Assembly: GCA_050951365.1 (NCBI GenBank)
Contig: JBMNIX010000008.1
Location: forward strand, 19,190-83,189
Length of the DNA stretch: 64,000 nt
Reading direction: 5' to 3'
Source of the DNA: JAAYHG01 sp012735455
GTDB taxonomy: Bacteria > Bacillota > DTU030 > DUMP01
Below the pieces are notes generated by a model, which was not told the DNA's origin, searched no databases, and saw only the letters and a list, made by a program, of their open reading frames with translations. The stretch's first letter is position 1. Each line of letters opens with the position of its first letter. The position numbers were made by a program, and so were the translations under genes. Below, piece after piece: positions 18,336 through 26,635 of this stretch.

Positions 18336-19595
18336 ATGATGCGTTCTATGTACGCAGCCGTTTCTGGGTTGCGCAATCATCAGACGCGTATGGATGTCAT
18401 CGGTAACAATATCGCTAACGTAAATACTGTTGGCTTCAAGAAAAGCCGGGTTACCTTCCAGGATGCTTTTAGCCAGATCCTGCGTGGCGCCAGCCGACCG
18501 CAGCAAGGCCGTGGCGGTACCAACCCTATGCAGGTAGGCTTGGGAATGGTATTGGGTACAGTAGACACCATCCATACCAAGGGTAATAGTCAAAGCACGG
18601 GCAACATGACAGACCTGGCCATTGATGGTGAGGGTTACTTTATGGTAAACAGCGGTACTGGTTCCTTGTACTACACCCGGGCAGGAGCATTTCGCTTTGA
18701 TAGTGAGGGGAACTTTGTTAATCCTTCTGGCCTTAGGGTGCAAGGTTGGTACCTGGATGAACAGGGCAACCGCCTGAGTGGACCGGGTGGCAGTCTTGAT
18801 CCCACAGCTGCCCCTTCAGACCTGTCGGTGCGAGGAAACCTCACCAAGAGCCCACCCAAAGCCACATCAAGCGTATGTTTTACTGGTAACCTGCACGCAG
18901 ACGCGGCAGCTGGAGACTCTTTTACCCGCAACTTTACCGTCTATGACAAGCTAGGAAATCCTTACTCTGTTACTTTTGAGTTCACGAAGTCTACTACCCA
19001 GGTCAATCAGTGGGAGTGGCGTGCGTTACCGGCTAGCCAGACGGGGACGGCAACAGGTACCTTGGAATTCGATGCAGACGGAAACCTGGTTTCCGGTGGT
19101 AGCGCCACATTGAACTTTGACCCAGGTACCTCAGCCGATGCTGTTTGCACCCAAACCATAGACTTTACCGGAATCACCCAGTACAGCGACCCAAAGGGTG
19201 AATCCAGTATGGCAGTTGTCCAAGATGGTTACAGCTTCGGTGATCTTGAGGAGTTGACGGTGGATGCCAGTGGGGTTGTGTCGGGGAGCTACTCTAACGG
19301 TGTTAGTCGCCCACTGTTCCAAGTGGCTCTAGCGACCTTTTCCAATCCGGCAGGCCTTCTGGGCAAAGGGGGTTCCCTCTATGCTGTTTCCAACAACTCT
19401 GGGGAACCACAGATAGAGGTCCCTGGTAAGGGCAAAGCGGGGGCAATCTCACCCAGTTCCCTGGAGATGTCCAACGTAGATCTTTCCGAGGAGTTTACCG
19501 ACATGATCGTTACCCAGCGCGGTTTCCAGGCGAACTCCCGCGTTATAACCGTGTCCGATGAGCTATTACAGGAGCTGGTTAATCTCAAGCGGTAA
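18336..19595 (+). CDS. flgE: Flagellar hook protein FlgE
   Basis: Structural subunit of the hook. The 419-residue protein begins with the rod/hook signature (MYAAVSGLRNHQTRMDVIGN, then NIANVNTVGFKKSR) and ends with the conserved export and assembly helix (MIVTQRGFQANSRVITVSDELLQELVNLKR, in two adjoining blocks). Start ATG 18336 (or 18339) follows GGGAGGAAA. It lies between the TIGR02530-type gene and motA; no flbD/swrD-like small gene is visible here, unlike in Bacillus subtilis. Confidence 0.95.
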   Translation: MMRSMYAAVSGLRNHQTRMDVIGNNIANVNTVGFKKSRVTFQDAFSQILRGASRPQQGRGGTNPMQVGLGMVLGTVDTIHTKGNSQSTGNMTDLAIDGEGYFMVNSGTGSLYYTRAGAFRFDSEGNFVNPSGLRVQGWYLDEQGNRLSGPGGSLDPTAAPSDLSVRGNLTKSPPKATSSVCFTGNLHADAAAGDSFTRNFTVYDKLGNPYSVTFEFTKSTTQVNQWEWRALPASQTGTATGTLEFDADGNLVSGGSATLNFDPGTSADAVCTQTIDFTGITQYSDPKGESSMAVVQDGYSFGDLEELTVDASGVVSGSYSNGVSRPLFQVALATFSNPAGLLGKGGSLYAVSNNSGEPQIEVPGKGKAGAISPSSLEMSNVDLSEEFTDMIVTQRGFQANSRVITVSDELLQELVNLKR

Positions 19596-19615
19596 GCCAG
19601 TGGCTGAAAGGTGAT

Positions 19616-19638
19616 GGGAGGCCTTCCCACGGCCTCCC
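19616..19638 (+). other. Strong intercistronic hairpin between flgE and motA
   Basis: A perfect 8-bp inverted repeat: GGGAGGCC (19616-19623) and GGCCTCCC (19631-19638) with a 7-base loop. No T tract follows. It lies just before the motA ribosome binding site (GGCGGAGG). It could protect the 3' end of hook mRNA or lower read-through into the stator genes. Confidence 0.6.
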
Positions 19639-19658
19639 GCACCGGCGGAGGTGTTGAG

Positions 19659-20444
19659 ATGGATATTGGGACGATAATCGGGATTGTATCAGGGGTGGGG
19701 CTTATCGTCATTGCACTTAGTAACACGGGAAGTCTCTCCACCTACTGGGACCCTGCCTCCCTTATGATCACTATAGGGGGCACCATGGCAGGGACACTGA
19801 TCAACTATCCCATCGACCAGATTGTTGGGGTACTGAAAGTAGTCCGCAACGTCTTTCAACGTCGCCTGCCATTGCCGGAGGCCATGATTGAACGGTTAGT
19901 ATATTTTACAGAGAAAGCCCGGCGAGAGGGGATTCTCGCTTTGGAAGACGAGGTGGAGGCCTTAGATGACGATTTTCTAAAAAAAGGTTTGCAGCTGGTG
20001 GTGGATGGTAGTGATCCCGAACTGGTGCGTAATATCTTGGAGACAGAACTGGCCTTTATCGAAGAGCGCCACAAAGGTGGCCAAGGGATATTCATTACCA
20101 TGGGTACTCTGGCTCCTGCTTTCGGTATGATCGGGACTTTGATTGGTCTTATCAGCATGCTCAAGCACCTGGACAACCCCTCAATAATTGGGCCTAGTAT
20201 GGCAGTGGCCTTAATCACTACCTTTTACGGTGCCCTGTTTGCGAATTTGATTTGCATTCCTGTGGCTGGAAAGCTCAGCGTCCGTTCAGCCCAAGAGATC
20301 CTTTTGAAAGAACTTGTTATTGAGGGGGTTTTGTCACTGCAGGCGGGAGAAAACCCGCGTTTGGTTGAGGAAAAACTTAAGGCCTTTCTACCGCCCAAGG
20401 CCCGTCACTTCGAGGCCCGAACAAGAGCCCAGGTGGGAGGATAG
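19659..20444 (+). CDS. motA: Flagellar stator protein MotA
   Basis: Ion-channel stator subunit. The 261-residue protein has membrane segments at the N-terminus (IIGIVSGVGLIVIAL and SLMITIGGTMAGTLI) and two more around residues 150-200 (GTLAPAFGMIGTLIGLI, AVALITTFYGALFANLI). A large cytoplasmic loop lies between them. ATG 19659 follows GGCGGAGGTGTTG. motB follows after 3 bases and fliL after that, as in many Clostridia, whereas Bacillus keeps motAB elsewhere. Proton versus sodium use cannot be decided from sequence by eye. Confidence 0.92.
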   Translation: MDIGTIIGIVSGVGLIVIALSNTGSLSTYWDPASLMITIGGTMAGTLINYPIDQIVGVLKVVRNVFQRRLPLPEAMIERLVYFTEKARREGILALEDEVEALDDDFLKKGLQLVVDGSDPELVRNILETELAFIEERHKGGQGIFITMGTLAPAFGMIGTLIGLISMLKHLDNPSIIGPSMAVALITTFYGALFANLICIPVAGKLSVRSAQEILLKELVIEGVLSLQAGENPRLVEEKLKAFLPPKARHFEARTRAQVGG

Positions 20445-20447
20445 GCC

Positions 20448-21215
20448 ATGGCCAGACGCAAGCGCCACAGTTTCGGTATTGATCTTCCGTCCTCTCCCGG
20501 TTGGATGACCACCTTTACTGATATGACTACCCTTCTACTTACCTTCTTTGTGCTCTTGTTTTCATTCTCGCGCATAGATATTGCCCGCTTTCAGGATGTT
20601 ATCATCTCAGTTCAGGGAGCCCTAGGGGTTCTCGATGGCGGGAGTTCCTTCGGCACCGATGCTTTTCCGGGAGGGCTGGGAGATGAAGCGACAATTGAGT
20701 GGCAATCGGAGCAGCGCCGCTTAGAAGAGATCTTCACTGAGATCGACGACTACGTAAGAGAAAACCGCCTTGAGTCTACGATAAAGGCTTCCTTTGAGGA
20801 GCGAGGTCTGGTAATTCGTTTTCTCGATACTGTCCTCTTTGATTTGGGTAGGGCTGAGCTAAAGCCAGAGGCACGTTCTATTCTTGACAGCGTGGCGGAA
20901 CTCCTGACAGACGTTCCCAATCATATCAGGGTCGAGGGTCACACGGATAACCTGCCGATAAATACCTACCGTTATCCAAGTAATTGGGAGCTATCCACCA
21001 ACCGTGCTACTAGTGTGGTCAGGTATCTGGTGGATAACCACGGTTTTAGGCCACAGCATCTCTCGGCTGCTGGCTATGGGGAGTGGCGACCGCTAGCTCC
21101 CAACAATACCCCCGAGCATCGTGCACAAAACCGACGGGTAGACATTGTGATTCTGCGCACCAATTTAGCAAAGCAGGAGCCCTGGGGTCGCCTGGAGCAG
21201 GAAGGAGGTGGGTAA
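20448..21215 (+). CDS. motB: Flagellar stator protein MotB
   Basis: Stator partner of MotA that anchors it to peptidoglycan. The 255-residue protein has a single membrane segment with the ion-binding aspartate Asp25 (TDMTTLLLTFFVLLFS) and a C-terminal OmpA-like domain (VEGHTDNLPI, NWELSTNRATSVVRYL, NRRVDIVIL). Its TAAATG end overlaps the fliL start region. Confidence 0.94.
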   Translation: MARRKRHSFGIDLPSSPGWMTTFTDMTTLLLTFFVLLFSFSRIDIARFQDVIISVQGALGVLDGGSSFGTDAFPGGLGDEATIEWQSEQRRLEEIFTEIDDYVRENRLESTIKASFEERGLVIRFLDTVLFDLGRAELKPEARSILDSVAELLTDVPNHIRVEGHTDNLPINTYRYPSNWELSTNRATSVVRYLVDNHGFRPQHLSAAGYGEWRPLAPNNTPEHRAQNRRVDIVILRTNLAKQEPWGRLEQEGGG

Positions 21216-21668
21216 ATGAGTGAGGGTAAGGGGGGTATGTCACCCCTTAAGATAGTGCTTCTGGTCATTGCTGTGTCGGTCCTCTTTACCCTAGTTACCG
21301 TGGGCATAGTGAACTTACTCTTGAATCAAAAACGAAGTCCCACACCGGAAAAGATGCTGGGGACTGGACCTACCTATTCACTTGATACTTTCAATGTTAA
21401 TTTGGCCGATCAGGACAGTCGACGCTTCCTGAAGGCTACGGTGACCCTGGAGCTTAGTGAGTCTGGAGTAGCTAAGGAACTGCAGAAGCGTGAAGCCCAG
21501 ATAAGGGACATTATTATCGGCCTGTTTAGGGAAAAGAAAGCTGCAGAGCTGAAGGACGGTAACCAAGCTATCATTGAGCTCAAGAGCCAAATGGTAAAGC
21601 GTCTCAATGCAATACTAACCAGCGGTGAAATCAGCGCTGTCTATTTCACTGAGTTTATTGTTCAGTAG
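21216..21668 (+). CDS. fliL: Flagellar basal body-associated protein FliL
   Basis: Inner-membrane protein that supports stator function. The 150-residue protein has one membrane segment near residues 11-33 (IVLLVIAVSVLFTLVTVGIV), a conserved DTFNVNLAD-type strand and the terminal YFTEFIVQ. It starts directly after the motB stop. Confidence 0.92.
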   Translation: MSEGKGGMSPLKIVLLVIAVSVLFTLVTVGIVNLLLNQKRSPTPEKMLGTGPTYSLDTFNVNLADQDSRRFLKATVTLELSESGVAKELQKREAQIRDIIIGLFREKKAAELKDGNQAIIELKSQMVKRLNAILTSGEISAVYFTEFIVQ

Positions 21669-21684
21669 AGAGAAGGTGACATGT

Positions 21685-22677
21685 GTGGCAGAGGTGCTTT
21701 CCCAAGCAGAAATAGATTCACTTCTTCACGCGCTTTCATCTGGCAGCATTAGTGTGGAGAACATTAAGGAGGAAGAAGAGCAGAAACGGATACGGATTTA
21801 TGACTTCAAGCGCCCCAACCGTTTCTCGAAAGAGCAAATCCGCACCCTTTATATGCTCCACGACAACTTTGCACGTCTCCTTAGCACCTATTTGGCCGCT
21901 CACCTTCGCACACCGGTTCAAATAAATCTCTTGTCGGTTCAAGAGATGACCTTTGATGAGTTCTCTCGCTCTCTGCCCAGTCCGACTCTCATGGCTATGG
22001 TGAGTCTAACTGAGCTCAGCGGCCAAATGTTGGTCGAGGTGAACCTTTCCTTGGCTCTTGCCTTCGTGGAACGTCTCTTTGGCGGTAAGGCATCGGGTAT
22101 TGCAAGTGTGCGTACCTTGACAGACATTGAGCTGGCTGTGTTGGGACGCATTATGGCACAGATCCTTCAGTTGCTGGATGAAGCCTGGGTTAATATTTCC
22201 GCCTTAGGGGCGATGTTGGAGCGGCTTGAGACTAATCCACAGTTCTTACAGATTGTCGCTCCCACAGAAATGGTTGCTTTGGTTTCGCTACAAGTTAAGG
22301 TGGATGAGGCGGAAGGCCTCTTTAACCTCTGCTTTCCTTACCTCCTGCTAAAACCGATTGCTGCCAAGCTCAGTGCACACCATTGGTTTTCCACCCAAGA
22401 ACAGAGCGAACTGGGAGTTAATCAGGAGCTCATGCGTCAACGTTTGGCTGGGGCTATGGTACCTGTAAGCGCCCTCTTGGGCACTGCAGATATCGTGGTT
22501 GAAGATTTGCTAAACCTACAGGAAGGGGACGTCATCAAGCTTGACACCCCGGCCGCGGGCGGGATTAAGGTGCTGGTGGGAGAGAAGCCAAAGTTTTGGG
22601 GGCGGCCTGGTCAAGTTGGTAATAAGGTTGGGGTAAAGATCACAGGCCGCTACAAGGGAGATGAAAGTAGTGGATGA
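21685..22677 (+). CDS. fliM: Flagellar motor switch protein FliM
   Basis: Switch-complex protein that binds phospho-CheY. The 330-residue protein begins with the short CheY-binding peptide (LSQAEIDSLLHAL) and shows the FliM signature KRPNRFSKEQIRTL. A CheC-like middle domain follows, then a SpoA domain at the C-terminus. I prefer GTG 21685 because GAAGG lies about 8 bases upstream; the longer reading from 21625 lies inside fliL. The end overlaps fliY by 17 bases. Confidence 0.94.
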   Translation: MAEVLSQAEIDSLLHALSSGSISVENIKEEEEQKRIRIYDFKRPNRFSKEQIRTLYMLHDNFARLLSTYLAAHLRTPVQINLLSVQEMTFDEFSRSLPSPTLMAMVSLTELSGQMLVEVNLSLALAFVERLFGGKASGIASVRTLTDIELAVLGRIMAQILQLLDEAWVNISALGAMLERLETNPQFLQIVAPTEMVALVSLQVKVDEAEGLFNLCFPYLLLKPIAAKLSAHHWFSTQEQSELGVNQELMRQRLAGAMVPVSALLGTADIVVEDLLNLQEGDVIKLDTPAAGGIKVLVGEKPKFWGRPGQVGNKVGVKITGRYKGDESSG

Positions 22678-23788
22678 GAAGTTGCTCAGCCAAGAAGAAA
22701 TTGATGCTCTTTTGCGGGGGCGTGGTGCTGTTGGGGATAACCAATTGGATTCCGTAGAGATCGATGCCCTTGGAGAAATCGGTAATATTTCCATGGGTAC
22801 TGCGGCCACGACGTTGTCCCTGCTACTTGGCCAAGAAGTTAAGATTACAACGCCGAGAGTGGAAGTTACCACAAAAAAAAAGTTACGCCGTGAGTATCCC
22901 TACCCCTATGTGCTGCTCGAGGTCTTGTTCGTTCAGGGAGTTCAGGGGAGTAACCTCTTAGTTGTTAAGGAAGACGACGCCCTTTTGATGTCAGAACTGA
23001 TGATGGGAGGGGAGGGACCTCCAGCGGCAGTTACCAAACTGGACGAAATGCGGCTTTCTGCGGTGGGTGAGGCCATGAATCAGATGATGGGTTCTGCGGC
23101 CACAGCTGTCTCTTCGGTTTTTCAAAAACCTGTAAGTATTTCGCCACCCAAGGTCCACTACATAAACCTGGCTGAAAGCGAACTGGACTTGGTTGGTGAC
23201 TCCGAATACTTAGTGAAGATATCTTTCGAGATGGCTATCGGCGACCTAGCCGATACGGAAATTATGCAGATTCTACCCCTGAATTTTGCCCGTGAGATGG
23301 TGTCTACCTTGATGGGATCACTGGGTGGCACTCAGGCGGAGGCCCACGCAGAGAGGCCCGCTGCCGAGTCGGTGGCCAAAGTTGAAGCCCTGGTTGCCGC
23401 CGCCCCCAGCGAAGGTTCAATGCCCAATAGCTCAACTTCCCATCCTTCTACTGAGGGCTGTGGTGTGGGAAAAACCGTACAGCCGGTACAGTTTGCACCA
23501 CTGGTAGAAGAGCAGAGGAGGGGTAACAGCGGTACTTTGGACATGATCTTGGACATTCCGCTTGAGGTTACTGTTGAACTTGGACGAACCAAGCGACTAA
23601 TTAAAGATGTACTAGAGTTAGCTGTAGGCTCGGTAATTGAATTGGACAAGCTGGCTGGGGAGCCGGTGGATGTCCTTGTTAATGGCAAGATAATAGCTCG
23701 TGGCGAGGTAGTAGTGATTGACGAGAACTTTGGCGTACGCATCACTGACATACTTACACCCCTCGAGAGGGTGCGGCAACTACAGTAA
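22661..23788 (+). CDS. fliY: Flagellar switch phosphatase FliY
   Basis: Combined switch component and CheY-P phosphatase of Gram-positive flagella. The 375-residue protein has an N-terminal CheY-binding peptide (LSQEEIDALL) and two CheC-type phosphatase helices with E-x2-N (GEIGNISMGTA near residue 37 and GEAMNQMMGSA near 140). A variable Pro/Ser linker (about 225-280) leads to a FliN/SpoA domain (DIPLEVTVELGRTKRLIKDV). It stands where enterics have fliN. A separate CheC is also encoded in this operon. Confidence 0.95.
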   Translation: MKVVDEKLLSQEEIDALLRGRGAVGDNQLDSVEIDALGEIGNISMGTAATTLSLLLGQEVKITTPRVEVTTKKKLRREYPYPYVLLEVLFVQGVQGSNLLVVKEDDALLMSELMMGGEGPPAAVTKLDEMRLSAVGEAMNQMMGSAATAVSSVFQKPVSISPPKVHYINLAESELDLVGDSEYLVKISFEMAIGDLADTEIMQILPLNFAREMVSTLMGSLGGTQAEAHAERPAAESVAKVEALVAAAPSEGSMPNSSTSHPSTEGCGVGKTVQPVQFAPLVEEQRRGNSGTLDMILDIPLEVTVELGRTKRLIKDVLELAVGSVIELDKLAGEPVDVLVNGKIIARGEVVVIDENFGVRITDILTPLERVRQLQ

Positions 23789-23806
23789 CCGTTGGGAGGA
23801 GATACT

Positions 23807-24169
23807 GTGGCACACCGAATTCTCATAGTAGACGACGCAGCCTTCATGCGGATGATGCTGCGAGATATCCTGACTAAGAATGGCTTCGAAATTGCGGGCG
23901 AAGCAGCCAACGGCGCTGTGGCGATAGAGCGCTATAAAGAAACACGGCCTGACTTAGTGACAATGGACATAACGATGCCAGAGCTGGACGGAATCACAGC
24001 TGTGAGAGAAATTAGAAAAATAGATCCACAGGCTCGCATCGTGATGTGTAGCGCCATGGGACAACAGGCCATGGTGATCGAGGCAATACAAGCAGGTGCC
24101 AGGGACTTTATTGTTAAGCCCTTTCAACCCGAGCGAGTTTTGGAAGCTGTTCGCAAGACCCTGAGATGA
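23807..24169 (+). CDS. cheY: Chemotaxis response regulator CheY
   Basis: Single-domain receiver that transmits the CheA signal to the motor switch. The 120-residue protein has the acidic pair (VDDAAF), phospho-acceptor Asp54 (TMDITMPELDG), the Ser in CSAMG and Lys104 (IVKPF). GTG 23807 follows GGGAGGAG at optimal spacing. Located between fliY and fliO as in Bacillus. The only receiver-domain protein in this window. Confidence 0.95.
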   Translation: MAHRILIVDDAAFMRMMLRDILTKNGFEIAGEAANGAVAIERYKETRPDLVTMDITMPELDGITAVREIRKIDPQARIVMCSAMGQQAMVIEAIQAGARDFIVKPFQPERVLEAVRKTLR

Positions 24170-24180
24170 GGAGGAGAACC

Positions 24181-24789
24181 ATGCACTGGGGCACATTGCG
24201 CCTTGTCATAGTTCCGACCCTCTTGCTCCTCTTCATTACCTTTTCATCTCTGGTTTACGCTGCTACCCCGCACGCAGATGCTATGGCGGGTGAAGCTTAT
24301 GAAACACCGGGCTTCGATTCCACCGTAGAGATGGCTTTCGGTGCTTCCAGCAACTTTAGCCCTATGAGAATCCTAATGCGGGTGCTGTTTGGCCTGGCGG
24401 TAGTTATTGTACTTTTTATCTTTGTCGGTAAAGCCTTGAGCCGGTACTTAGGCATCCAGCGTGGGAGGGGAGGACAGCTAGCTGTTGTAGATGCTCTGCC
24501 TCTGGCGCCGGGCAAAGGCCTTTACCTTGTGCGGGCAGGTAAACGCCAGTTTCTCTTAGGAGTAAGTTCGCAGCAGATAACTGTGCTTCAGGAGCTTAGC
24601 TCAGATGATCTCCCCCCCCTGGCGACTCCTGCCAGCGAGGCCATATCAGACAGTGAGCCTTTTCAGACCCTGCTTGTGAAGGCTACTGGCAAGACTACTG
24701 GCAAGAGGCAGTCCGCTAACCTGTGGCAGGAAGCGACAGCGGCGGTGCATCAGAGCATCGCAAGGTTGCGCCACCGATCCAGCCGCTAG
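24181..24789 (+). CDS. fliO: Flagellar biosynthesis protein FliO
   Basis: Assembly factor for the FliP export pore. The 202-residue protein has a cleavable-signal-like N-terminus (IVPTLLLLFITFSSLVYAA), a second membrane segment (ILMRVLFGLAVVIVLFIFVG) and the FliO cytoplasmic domain (LYLVRAGKRQFLLGVSSQQITVL, quoted in part). ATG 24181 follows AGGAGGAG. The family is poorly conserved, but the position before fliP is decisive. Confidence 0.88.
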   Translation: MHWGTLRLVIVPTLLLLFITFSSLVYAATPHADAMAGEAYETPGFDSTVEMAFGASSNFSPMRILMRVLFGLAVVIVLFIFVGKALSRYLGIQRGRGGQLAVVDALPLAPGKGLYLVRAGKRQFLLGVSSQQITVLQELSSDDLPPLATPASEAISDSEPFQTLLVKATGKTTGKRQSANLWQEATAAVHQSIARLRHRSSR

Positions 24790-24795
24790 AGGGGT

Positions 24796-25560
24796 ATGGC
24801 AATGAAACACAAACATTTGCTTTGCATAACAGCCCTCGCGTTTGTAGGTGTTATTTGGATTTCCGGGAATGCCCAGGCAGAGCCTTTGCCGTTGCCACGG
24901 ATAAGCTTAGGGGTGGAGACAGCTACCGAGCCGCGCGAAGTGGCGACGAGCCTCCAGATCCTTTTTCTCCTCACTGTACTTTCTTTGGCCCCCGCTATCC
25001 TCATCCTAACCACATCGTTTACTCGCATTGTGCTGGTTCTGTCTTTTCTTAGAAGCGGGTTAGCCACGCAGCAAGTGCCGCCCAACCAGGTAATCATCGG
25101 GCTCGCACTCTTTCTTACCTTATTTGTTATGGCACCCTACTGGAGCCAGGCGAATGTCCAAGCACTTCAGCCATATTTGGCGGGGGAGATCTCGGCCGAA
25201 GAGGCATTAGACCTAGGTGCCAAACCATTTCGTGAATTTATGTTTAAGGAAACGCGCGAGAGAGATTTGGCCCTCTTTATCAGTATGGCTGGCCTTCCGC
25301 AGCCAGAAGGCCCCGAGGATATCCCCACACGGGTCTTGATCCCCAGCTTTATCATTAGCGAGCTAAAAACGGCCTTTGAAATAGGTTTTCTTCTTTACAT
25401 TCCCTTCCTCATCATCGATATGGTGGTGGCGAGTACCCTTATGTCCATGGGAATGCTCATGCTACCGCCTGTCATGATCTCCTTACCATTTAAGCTTCTC
25501 TTGTTCATCTTAGTGGATGGCTGGCACTTAGTGGCGCGGGCCCTAGTACAAAGTTTCTAG
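24796..25560 (+). CDS. fliP: Flagellar export pore protein FliP
   Basis: Core of the flagellar type III export gate. The 254-residue protein has a signal-like N-terminus ending near AQAEP, then four membrane segments with the family blocks TTSFTRIVLVLSFLR, PYWSQANVQALQPY and SELKTAFEIGFLLYIPFL. ATG 24796 or ATG 24802 could be used. Confidence 0.95.
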   Translation: MAMKHKHLLCITALAFVGVIWISGNAQAEPLPLPRISLGVETATEPREVATSLQILFLLTVLSLAPAILILTTSFTRIVLVLSFLRSGLATQQVPPNQVIIGLALFLTLFVMAPYWSQANVQALQPYLAGEISAEEALDLGAKPFREFMFKETRERDLALFISMAGLPQPEGPEDIPTRVLIPSFIISELKTAFEIGFLLYIPFLIIDMVVASTLMSMGMLMLPPVMISLPFKLLLFILVDGWHLVARALVQSF

Positions 25561-25575
25561 ACGGAGGAAGCTAGC

Positions 25576-25845
25576 ATGAGTGAAGAGATGGTGATTAGCC
25601 TGGGTCGTGATGCATTGGTGGTTGTACTCTTGGTGGCCGGTCCCCTCTTAGGACTAAGCCTCTTGGTGGGCCTTGCGGTCAGCATCCTCCAGGCCACTAC
25701 GCAGATCCAGGAACAAACCCTAGCCTTTGTCCCCAAAATTCTAGCCGTTCTTGTTGGCCTGGTAGTGTTTGCCCCTTGGATGCTACAGGTCTTAACACAA
25801 TTTACTGAGCAACTGCTGACGAGTCTGCCGGCCTACTTGAGGTAG
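25576..25845 (+). CDS. fliQ: Flagellar export pore protein FliQ
   Basis: Small export-gate subunit of 89 residues with two membrane segments (ALVVVLLVAGPLLGLSLLVGL and ILAVLVGLVVFAPWML). The conserved ATTQIQEQTLAFVPK loop lies between them. It starts 15 bases after fliP behind GGAGGAAG. Confidence 0.95.
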   Translation: MSEEMVISLGRDALVVVLLVAGPLLGLSLLVGLAVSILQATTQIQEQTLAFVPKILAVLVGLVVFAPWMLQVLTQFTEQLLTSLPAYLR

Positions 25846-25849
25846 AACC

Positions 25850-26635
25850 ATGTATGACTTGACCTTCTGGTCCCGTTCATATCTATTATTTCTTTTCTTA
25901 GTGGCGCGCCTGGCAGCCTTTCTCACGATAGCACCCGTATTCGGCAGCCGCAATATCCCTGCTACCCTGCGCTTTTTCTTTGCTGTCTTTTTAGCACTGA
26001 TCTTCTTACCTCTTTTCCTCTCTCTAGACGTGCCCGAGCCGGGCTCACTTCTTAGTCTGGCGATTTCCTTGGTCAGTGAGTTTGGGCTGGGCCTTGCCCT
26101 CGGCTTTTGCGCAAGCATTATATTTTCTGCTTTCCAGGTGGCAGGGCAGGTTATTGATGCTCAAGTAGGTTTTGGTATGGTGAACGTCCTTGACCCTCAG
26201 AGTGGTGCACAGGTGCCGCTAATGGGAAATCTTCTCTTCTTTCTGGCTTCGATTGTCTTCTTGAGTACCGACGGACATCACTGGCTTCTGCATGCCCTTT
26301 GGACCAGCTGGCGTCTGGTACCTCCTGGTGCCCAGTGGGGTGGTCCTGGCCTCTTTGAACAGATCGTGCGTGCGGCAACAACCATGTTTGTTGCAGGTTT
26401 TCAAATAGCAGCCCCGGTTGTGGCTGCCCTGCTGTTGGCAGATCTGGCCTTGGGTATTGTTGCTCGCACCATGCCTCAGCTGAACATTTTTGTTGTGGGA
26501 TTGCCCTTAAAGTCTTTCCTAGGCATCGGTATGGTTCTGCTGTCCTTATCGGCTTACGGCGTCTTGCTGCGGGTCTTGTTGAGGGAGGTGCAGGCTGGCC
26601 TTGAAGGGATTCTTTACTTGCTGCCGCCAAGATAG
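25850..26635 (+). CDS. fliR: Flagellar export pore protein FliR
   Basis: Export-gate subunit of 261 residues with about six membrane segments. Family blocks include ARLAAFLTIAPVFGSRNIP, AGQVIDAQVGFGMVNVLDP and the C-terminal LKSFLGIGMVLLSL. It begins 4 bases after fliQ. Its stop lies within the most likely reading of flhB, discussed there; some Clostridia fuse fliR and flhB, but here the frames differ. Confidence 0.94.
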   Translation: MYDLTFWSRSYLLFLFLVARLAAFLTIAPVFGSRNIPATLRFFFAVFLALIFLPLFLSLDVPEPGSLLSLAISLVSEFGLGLALGFCASIIFSAFQVAGQVIDAQVGFGMVNVLDPQSGAQVPLMGNLLFFLASIVFLSTDGHHWLLHALWTSWRLVPPGAQWGGPGLFEQIVRAATTMFVAGFQIAAPVVAALLLADLALGIVARTMPQLNIFVVGLPLKSFLGIGMVLLSLSAYGVLLRVLLREVQAGLEGILYLLPPR

